From Pseudopithomyces maydicus (lineage: Eukaryota > Ascomycota > Dothideomycetes > Pleosporales > Didymosphaeriaceae): a DNA stretch of 64,000 bases. The translations under genes and the position numbers were made by a program. The notes beneath the pieces were generated by a model, which was given only the letters and a program-made list of their open reading frames with translations, ran no database searches and had not been told where the DNA came from. How positions within the stretch are numbered: the stretch's first letter is position 1; each line of letters opens with the position of its first letter. Shown in pieces: positions 56,690-64,000 of the stretch. The stretch is taken from positions 434,001 to 498,000 of the forward strand of contig JANTUC010000005.1 of the NCBI GenBank assembly GCA_026873275.1, given 5' to 3'.

Positions 56690-56952
56690 CATATTTGTGA
56701 TTTCTGTACTTGTATGCTTGCATGGTCTCATATAGACTCGCATATACTAGCTTTACACTAGAGAGCGATTTGCTGTAGATCACATCAAATGATTTTTAAG
56801 CCGAGACCTAATTCATCCTTCTCAACACGAGTAACAAAAGCAACACTCATGATATAGCGCTAAAAGGGGATATTCATTGCACTTTTAATCACGGAAAAAA
56901 AGAACCAAAAGCCCTCACTCCATCTAGGTATCTCGTCCATCCCCAACTACAT

Positions 56953-57692
56953 CTAGCACTGCCTCCACCGGATGTACAACTGGTTCGTAAACCTGCCCGT
57001 CTCCTTATTCACCGCAAGCTGGCCCGTCGCATAGCTGTTCGTCTGCGTCAACCGCACCTCTGCATTGACGTTGAACAGCGCAGACTGCCCGCATGGGCTC
57101 CACACGCCGGTCTCGACGTCGTCCTTCTTGACGTACTTTCCGCTGAAGGGGCCGCTGAGTTCCAATTTGGTGGCAGCCTGGTACCGGTAAGTTAGTATCT
57201 ATCCGTCTATATCGGGGCTTCATAGTAGAGATGAAGATAGAAAGACATACCTGATCTGTCTGCCCGGAGAAGTAGTAGTGTGCAGCTACCACAGCTGTAA
57301 CGCCAGAATCAATGTCCGCGTAGCCTGTGTAGTCGGCGCTGTACACCTGGTAGGAGTATCCGGGGGAGTAGGAGATGTCGAAGTTGAGTTGGCAGTTCTT
57401 GCGAGACTGGTCGACGCCTACGTTGGGGCCGACGGAGGCGCTGAATTGGTTTCCAAAGTCTGTTTTCACGTTAATTAGTAGATGGATGAAGCATTTCCGG
57501 GGAAGGTACCGTACAGATGGGTAGGATGCCATTGTTGGTCCAGTTGATGTCAAGACTGCCTTGGGGACAGCCTGAGCCGCCGTAGACAACCTTGTTGATC
57601 TTGTAGGATGAAGGTGAAGAGGAATCTCTTTCTACGGTGGTGGGCGCAGAGAGCGCGAGAAGAGGTAGGGAGAGGGCGACGAAAGACTTCAT
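56953..57692 (-). CDS. secreted DUF4360-family protein
   Basis: Small secreted protein of unknown function, 203 aa. Exons: 57692-57515, 57459-57251, 57177-56953; introns are GT-AG with TACTAAT and ATACTAAC branch sites. Signal peptide MKSFVALSLPLLALSAPTT, then the DUF4360 pattern: KINKVVYGGSGCPQGSLDINW, YFGNQFSASVGP, SRKNCQLNFDISYSPGYSYQ, a disulfide-prone WSPCGQSALFNVNAEVRL, and the C-terminal YIRWRQC. Intron 1 ends must join as ILPI|YFGN to keep the phase. Four cysteines remain in the mature protein, fitting two disulfides. Convergent with the ABC transporter (263 bases). Confidence 0.85.
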
Positions 57693-57879
57693 GTTTATTG
57701 AATTTGTGTATGCTTTCGAGAAATCTTTCAGGATTCAAATCCTGGAGATGATCAAGAAGTGTGGTATATAACTTTGAAATGGTCTAACGTGGCAAATGAT
57801 GCAACTGTTAGATTGCAAGTGGAGGTGGCGGATTGTATGTAGAGAAGCACAGGCGAGATAGGTAGGGAGCGACACTCCT

Positions 57880-57887
57880 CTTATATA
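57880..57887 (-). promoter_or_regulatory. TATA box of the DUF4360 gene
   Basis: TATATAAG on the minus strand, 188 bases upstream of the start codon at 57692. Sequence and direction fit a fungal core promoter; the distance is slightly long, implying a 5' UTR of 100 bases or more. Confidence 0.4.
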
Positions 57888-58779
57888 TTCAATTTGTTCA
57901 ACCGGGTACGAGGCGTAGATCACATATCCAGACATGGTTCACGATCCCTGGGGTGACCTCAGTGGTTCGCTCGTTGAGACCCTGCATTTGCTCCCATCCG
58001 CTATCTCGTCTCCCGAACGTTCATATACTGCAACCCCCAAAAGGGTATGTCGCAACCGATGGGGAAGGGTTCAGGGTCTGTAAGCTCGGTCCAGAAGGCT
58101 CTTACCCGGTTGCTCGTTCGTGCTATGTACAAAAGTAGAGGTGACTTCATTTCGCACATGCGCAAACACCCGGGGAATCATGCGTTGCAATTCGGCAGGC
58201 GAAGAGGACAAGGTCGCTCTAGACCACCGAAAAGCTGGGGTAAATTCAATTCGTCGCCTAAAAATAGCGGGCGAGCGTAGAAGGTGGGAGTGCGATGGCA
58301 AGACAATGCACTCGAAAGACCACCGTGTTGTATATATTAGATTGAAAGACCTAGGTCGAGGTCGTACTGTTCGAGGGAACTGCGACGGTTAATTGCAAGC
58401 CGGGAACTTAGGAACTTTCCAGAAAGACTAGCGAAAAGAGGCTTGCATGTCAAGCCAACGGTCGTGCCGAACGTAGGTGGGATTTTTTCGCCTTTCGTAT
58501 CCTTCATCTATGGGGATATTGCAGTCCAGATCGTCTTGGCCGAGCGGGCAGGTTGTCCAAAGGTCTCGTAGAAGAAACGCGGATTGCGTGATGTTTTTTG
58601 AGCATCGAACAGTGTCCTGTGCTTTGTTTCGACAATCTAGGGCCTGAATCGCCTTTGGCCAGCCTATTGTTAGAACGCGATGCTGGTTAATATGTTTAGC
58701 GAAAGGGACAATAGGCAAAACAGCCAGCCGGTGTCTCCATCGCCTCACGTGCCTCGAAGGTCAGGTGAGAACTTCACAA

Positions 58780-58814
58780 CGACTGGTGTAGCGACTGATG
58801 TAGCGACTGGTGTA
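58780..58814. repeat. 12-bp tandem repeat
   Basis: CGACTGGTGTAG, CGACTGATGTAG, CGACTGGTGTA in tandem (2.9 copies, one mismatch). Intergenic; no function inferred. Confidence 0.85.
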
Positions 58815-60057
58815 TAATGGTACGCTTTTGGACGACTCTCCCATCTTTTCAGAATAAATCCCCCTTGGTCTTTGCTGTCCAGACTGAAACGGCTCTGCGG
58901 TCGGTCTGGCTCGGCGACTGGATCACAGCGTACGGCGACAGTGGAAGAAAGAAAACCTGGATAGGGCAGGAGGCCTGATTGCACACTTGCTGGCAGTTCG
59001 TGCCCGTGGACAGCGTGGTCGACCAGAATGCGAGAGACGTCCATCTTAACGAGTCGCGTCTTGAGACAGGTAGCGGGTCGCCATGGTGGGTCTAGCCCGT
59101 CTCAGGGCCCAAGCGACCAAGGGTCTACGGTCCACGGTCCCTTCGTGGCACGTGGGGTCTCGCCTTACGTTAGCTGGGGGGAACATCTCAATATCAATTC
59201 AGCATCAGCGAGAACAACACCATGTGCGCGAATTGTTTAGCGCCAGAGTAGTATCAACGGCATGCCTGGCTCCCAAGATGATGTGCATGTGCCTTGCCTT
59301 TTCTCGCCTGTCACACAATGCGACCGAATTTTCATGTCTAGCCCACGATGGGACCGTGCTCCGACGCTTGGGTGAGGCTCTGTGTCGCTCTTTGTGCCAG
59401 CAAACAGGACGTGGCCAGGCGATCGCTGGTGGTGGCAGGGTACACTGTGCACTTGATTGGGGGCGAATACCCTGGATATGGAGCCGAAGATGGGGCGGCG
59501 ACGCGCAAGTCGCCCGTCTCGAGTCATCCACAACCACGTTTCCTCGCGCTACATTTGTGTTCGGATGCCAACTTGGCTCGTTCTGCGTACGCTACGACGC
59601 CTTCACGATCGGCTAGTCTGTCGCACCCCTTCACCGAAAACGTCCGGAGTTTCTCGAATTGGACCTTGGGCCGCAGACAGCCACCCGTACTGAATACACC
59701 GCCCATTCTTTTGGTCCACAAAAAGATTTGACGTCTCTGGACTAAGTGGGGACTGGACACTGAGGTTAACACTTCGGCCAATTGGCGTAATTCCGCCCAC
59801 GGACGGCGTATTAGTGATATGACCCATGCTAAGATAGCTTAGAGCTCACCACACCGGCCCGTTGAGGGGACATGGTACTCACCACGCCGACCAGTCCAGG
59901 AAGATGGTAGCTTACCCGCACCCCTTCAATCGCACGCACGAAACAGCAAATCGCTTGCCCCGCATCATCTGGCTTTGCCTTACATTTGGTGAAACTACCG
60001 AGGGCGGGCACGATGGCGGTAGTGTGGGTTTCCATCAATGCGTTAGCATGGGCTACA

Positions 60058-60065
60058 TTTAAATA
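60058..60065 (+). promoter_or_regulatory. possible TATA-like element of ALDH gene
   Basis: TTTAAATA 65 bases upstream of the ATG at 60130, in a position usual for a fungal core promoter. Single weak motif, so low confidence. Confidence 0.35.
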
Positions 60066-60129
60066 CCACAACTTTCCGCCCACCTACTCGGTTTGATACT
60101 TACCCATCCCATACACTTTACCCACAATC

Positions 60130-61668
60130 ATGTCTCCCTCCAAAACAGTAAACATCGAGTTCGACAAGTTCTACAACATTGTCGATGGCAAGCAGCGTGG
60201 CAGCGAGCAGGTCCACCATGGTGTCGACCCCACCACCGGCGAGAACCTCTGGCCGGTCCCAGTAGCCAGTGAGCAGGATCTCAACGATGCCGTTGCGGCC
60301 GCAAAGAAGGCATTTCCTGCATGGAGAGACACACCCCTTGCGCAGAGGAAGGAGACCCTCCTCAAGTTCTGCGACCTCTACGCTGGTTACATTGGCGAGA
60401 TGACTGACCTGCTTTGCAAGGAGACTGGCAAGCCTGTAGGTGGTGCTCGTTCTGAATATTATAGTACTTGCTAATTATTCCGTAGAGGAAGTTTGCCCAG
60501 GAGGAAGTCGAGGCCGTCATTGGTTTCATCCAGTACCACTGTGAGTATGCTCAAATTTATGACGGAACCATGTTAACGGCTTTCAGGCTCCCTTGAGATC
60601 CCCAGCGACAAGCTGGAAGATGACGAGAAGATCATCTACACTGAATACATTCCCCTCGGTGTCTGCGCCGGCATCGTCCCCTGGAACTACCCCTTGATCT
60701 TGAGCATTGGCAAGATCGCCCCCGCCCTCTTGACCGGTAACACCATGGTCATCAAGCCCTCTCCCTTCACCCCCTACAGCATCCTCAAGGTCATCGAGCT
60801 CATGCAGGAGGTCTACCCCACCGGCCTCATCCAGGCCGTCGGCGGAAACAACGAGATCGGCGCCCAGATGTGCCTCCACCCCGACATTGCCAAGATCTCC
60901 TTCACAGGCTCGACCGCAACCGGCAAGAAGGTCATGGAGAGCGCTTCCAAGACGCTCAAGCGCGTCACCCTCGAGCTCGGCGGCAACGACGCCTCCATCA
61001 TCATGCCCGACGTCGACATCAAGAAGGTCGCCCCCGAGGTCGTGACCGGTGCCTTCCGCAACTCGGGCCAGGTCTGCGTCGCCACCAAGCGCATCTTCAT
61101 CCACGAGTCCATCTACGACGAGTTCCTCGCCGAGATGGTCGACTTCACCAAGAAGGCCATGACGGTCGGCAGCCCCGAGGACCTCACCTGCGAGCTCGGC
61201 CCCGTCCAGAACCAGATGCAGTTCGAGAAGGTCAAGGAGTACTTCGTCGACAGCAAGGCCAAGGGCTACAAGTTCGCCGTCGGCGCCCCTGAGGTCTCCA
61301 CCGGAAAGGGCTTCTTCATCCAGCCCACCATCATCGACAACCCGCCCAACGACTCGCGAATTGTCTCCGAGGAGCCCTTCGGTCCCATCGTCCCCACATG
61401 TTCCTGGTCCGACCTCGAGGAGGTCATCTCTCGCGTGAACAACGTCAGCACCGGTCTTGGTGCCTGCGTGTGGGGCAAGGATCTCGAGCAGGTGTCCAAG
61501 ATTGCACGACGCCTCGAGGCGGGATCCGTCTTCGTCAACTCGTGGGAGAGGTTGACGCCTATCGCGCTCTTTGGCGGCCACAAGGAGTCTGGTATGGGTG
61601 GTGAGTGGGGCAAGACTGGTCTGCTCCACTTTATGAACGCACAGGTCATCCACGTCTACAAGTCGTAA
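60130..61668 (+). CDS. NAD(P)-dependent aldehyde dehydrogenase (betaine-aldehyde type)
   Basis: Oxidises an aldehyde to its acid; the 480-aa size and motifs fit the betaine/aminoaldehyde dehydrogenase branch of ALDH. Exons: 60130-60435, 60486-60540, 60587-61668; GT-AG introns. Motifs: VDPTTGENLWPVPVAS, catalytic Asn in VPWNYPL (N154), cofactor Lys in MVIKPSPFTP (K177), SFTGSTATGKKV, general-base Glu in LELGGNDASI (E250), nucleophile in NSGQVCVATKR (C284), EEPFGPIVP, SVFVNSWERLTP, ESGMGGEWGKTGL. No peroxisomal SKL: the end is VIHVYKS. Cytosolic location is likely because there is no presequence. High GC at third positions suggests strong expression and also opens a 386-codon antisense frame. 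Confidence 0.93.
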
Positions 61669-62516
61669 CCTGGTGATGGAAAGAAAGGAATATGAAATTA
61701 CCTGTAGGATTAGTGCAATGAAACTATGATGAATGACTCTCAAATGTACACTTCTTGTCTATCTATTAGTCGTGCCACCTTCCAATCCTCGATCTGTGCT
61801 GCAACAATCTGGACTGCCATGTCTTGGTCGATGATCTCTTACTCATCGCTACGAGTAGTGTTGCTCTCTCTAATGCCATGTGTGGCGTTTTTCACCCAAA
61901 TACTTACTCAACATAAGCACTACACAGACTTCGCTCTGCATAAACAAAAGTGAGACCGGCGTCAGCTATCTTACTGCAACTCAAAAGCGGCAAGACGGAC
62001 CCTACTCCACCAACACTATACAAGTGCACGCACTAACATTCCGACCCAGAGCTAACGTGCCGTCACAGATTAGCTAGCTCCATTGTCTCCGACTAAAGCC
62101 CGACACTCTGCGCCCTAGATTCAGTAGCGCTCCCTAGAAATATCGAGCTGCACATGATGTATGGTCACGGAAACAAAAAGGTGTATATGTATAAGGTAGT
62201 CGTATTGTAGGACAATAAGACAGGGATATCTAGGAAGCGCAAACCCACGGGCAAGTTCAAAACCTGCGCCAAAATGCTCCACCCAGACTCCTCACCATGC
62301 CAAGCCGTCGCCATGCAAAGTCGAAAGAAAAAGAGGAAAATCGCTGGAGCGCGTTTGCCAGGGCCAAGACGCGTGGAGCACAGAGACCCCATCCACAGTA
62401 TGCCAAGAAACTCATTCCATCCAACCCACTATCCAATGATCGGTGTGCGCGCAGACGGTCGTATCGGCATTGCAGGTGCAAAATCGTCACTTCCAGCGGA
62501 TAAAAAATGGAGTCGT
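61669..62516. other. spacer between convergent genes
   Basis: About 850 bases holding the 3' UTRs of the aldehyde dehydrogenase (+) and the E2 enzyme (-). Frames at 61726-61953 and 62165-62490 show no motifs. Confidence 0.4.
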
Positions 62517-63136
62517 CTAGAGACCGGCAGGGTCGAGCTCCTCGGGCGTCTTGTGGCGGGCAAGGACGAGGCGCTTGTACTCTTCCATGTCGCTGTCCCA
62601 GAGTTCGGCGGCCTGGCCGTTGAGCGGGCTCGAGCTAGGATCATGTCAGTGTATCTATTCCAACCTTGATTGTATGCATCATCTCACTTGTTGGGCTCTC
62701 CGAGCAAGCTCTGCAAGCTCAGCAGCACCGTGCCGATGTTGTACACGGCGCTCCACTTGTCCTTGAGGATGTCTAGGCAGATGCGGCCGCTGAAGTCGAC
62801 GTTGGGGTGGTAGATGGGCGTCTTGAAGAGGACGGTGGGCGGCGCGTAGGGGTAATCGGTGCCGAACTCCATGCTGAGCTTGAAGACGAGGGACTCGTAG
62901 GGGGTGGACGCGGGACCGTCGATGGTAGCCGTCCAGCGCGTCATGTTCTCGTCATCGGGGAAGGCAGTGATGCCCTCGGTAGGCTTCATCATGATGTCCA
63001 TGAGCTCCTTCTGGAGGCTACAACAGGGTGTGTCAGCATACCATGACAGCGAACGAGGGGTCAAAGCAACGCACCGTGTAGCCATAGACTGAGCTCCTCC
63101 GGCGCCGTTGGTACGGTTTGCGTTTGAGAGTGCCAT
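62517..63136 (-). CDS. ubiquitin-conjugating enzyme E2 C (UBE2C/Ubc11-like)
   Basis: E2 of the class that works with the anaphase-promoting complex in mitotic cyclin destruction. Exons: 63136-63075, 63017-62688, 62634-62517 (169 aa); GT-AG introns with matching phase. A short disordered N-terminus (SNANRTNGAGGAQS), then the UBC fold: RLQKELMDIMMKPTEGITAF, YESLVFKLSMEFGTDYPYAPP, catalytic block IYHPNVDFSGRICLDILKDK with active-site C101, then WSAVYNIGTVLLSLQSLLGE and SSPLNGQAAELW. HPN and ILKDKWS are characteristic; GITAFPDDEN in the first beta-hairpin points to the E2-C class. C-terminal extension YKRLVLARHKTPEELDP is longer than in the animal enzyme. Start chosen at the ATG giving the usual 20-residue N-terminus. 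Confidence 0.92.
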
Positions 63137-64000
63137 TGTGCTTCTGATCCGACTTGGGGCGTTGGTGTTGGTACGAAAAAACCGTCGATTTGTTGGGTCG
63201 GCGGTGGTGTTGACAGCGTGGTACGAGGGCAAGCACGAGAAGAAGTACAAAGAAAAGGTCGAAGAAAGAAGAGTAGATGAAGTCTGACGATGAGAGTGAA
63301 TGGGCGATGCGCAAGTGCAGGCAGTCAATGTCAACCTCGATTGTTTACGCTTGCGCATCACCCCGGATACCGTCCCGCCTCGCTAAAGCTCGTGCGCGAT
63401 TCGCCCCGCCAATGGATGCGCGTCAGGGTCGCGACATTCGAGACGACAGCGCGTCGCGCATTTTGTTTCGTGTCGACAGCCACGCTCCGGTTCAGCATGG
63501 GTGAGAAGGGAGGGAGTTTTCCACTTGGCTCGTAGCTGCCAAATACTCGACGGGGAAGGAACGAAGAACACATGAGAGATGATTCATTAGGTGGATCACG
63601 ACACAAAACGTATCTCTGATCATCCTTCCTGGGTCCCGGACTGTTTATATAGGCGACAGGGAAAGGTTGAGCGAGTGTTTGCAGCCTAGACTAGCTTTTC
63701 CGCGTTTGCAGTGTATAAGCGGTAGGAGCGCGGTCGTTTGAAAGGTGAAGGTGAGATGTTGGGGAATGGTTGATTTGGTTGAGAACCAGTGCCATAGAAC
63801 TTGGAATAGGTAGTTTGCATGGCAGAGCCATTGGAATACTGTTTTGATATGGAAAGTAGCTACCTAGGGTACCCAGATAGACCAGTATCGGCTGCAGAAC
63901 CAATTCTCAGCTCGATCTTGAGTGATCAGCTCCCTCTAATATGAGCCTTGTTCTCATCCCGTCCTCGCATAGTCTTAAGTCTGCCTCGAGTGATGCACTG
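63137..64000. other. upstream region of UBE2C gene
   Basis: About 860 bases to the window end. A TATATAAA-like string on the minus strand near 63645 is too far from 63136 to be trusted as its TATA box. No gene could be supported; a further gene may start beyond the window. Confidence 0.4.

Larger units (their letters stand above)
57693..60129. other. intergenic region between divergent genes
   Basis: About 2.4 kb between the DUF4360 gene and the aldehyde dehydrogenase gene. Frames at 58428-58748, 59083-59616 and 59205-59537 overlap on both strands without motifs. A 12-bp tandem repeat lies at 58780-58814. No transposon or RNA gene recognised. Confidence 0.45.

Noticed and set aside
60583..61743. 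386-codon open frame antisense to the aldehyde dehydrogenase
   Set aside because: Leu/Asp/Glu/Gly-rich shadow of a GC3-rich gene; no family motif or start logic.

Overview
The window is nuclear DNA of a filamentous ascomycete (Pezizomycotina). The protein set includes a HET-domain protein, a CFEM/PTH11-type receptor, a DUF4360 secreted protein and 2EXR/F-box-like proteins. Most genes carry 46-86 nt introns with GTRAGT-like donors and CTNAC/CTAAT-like branch sites. Dothideomycetes is my guess, from gene style only. No rRNA, tRNA, CRISPR or complete transposon was seen. I support 21 protein genes.

Layout. 0.2-9.7 kb: an anion:cation-symporter-type MFS transporter (-), a HET-domain protein (+) and a mitochondrial D-lactate dehydrogenase (-). 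9.7-13.6 kb: gene-poor. 13.6-25 kb: an orphan basic protein, a small 2EXR protein, the FG nucleoporin NUP2, a MAK32-like PfkB protein and an F-box protein. 26.5-45 kb: a more accessory stretch with a five-exon DUF/2EXR protein, three orphan single-pass membrane proteins, an ankyrin protein, an orphan protein with a long hydrophobic core and a split C2H2 zinc-finger protein. The divergent housekeeping pair STB6-like / GID2(RMD5) lies within it. 47.5-63.2 kb: a CNT nucleoside transporter, a CFEM-GPCR, a peroxisomal-type ABC half transporter, a DUF4360 secreted protein, an aldehyde dehydrogenase and a UBE2C-type E2.

The genes do not form one pathway. Two functions recur: ubiquitin-dependent turnover (F-box protein, GID2 RING subunit, UBE2C) and surface or secreted sensing (CFEM-GPCR, three TM proteins, DUF4360). 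Catabolic and transport genes (DLD, ALDH, CNT, MFS, ABCD) are scattered between them.

The most important general observation concerns the sequence itself. At least seven otherwise well-conserved genes are broken by frameshifts. Nearly every one is explained by one (once two) missing base in a C or G homopolymer. This looks like homopolymer under-calling in the assembly rather than gene decay. The most unusual biology is a HET protein whose N-terminus resembles a CENP-B/Tc5 transposase-type helix-turn-helix, and a degenerate triplication of the 3' end of NUP2.
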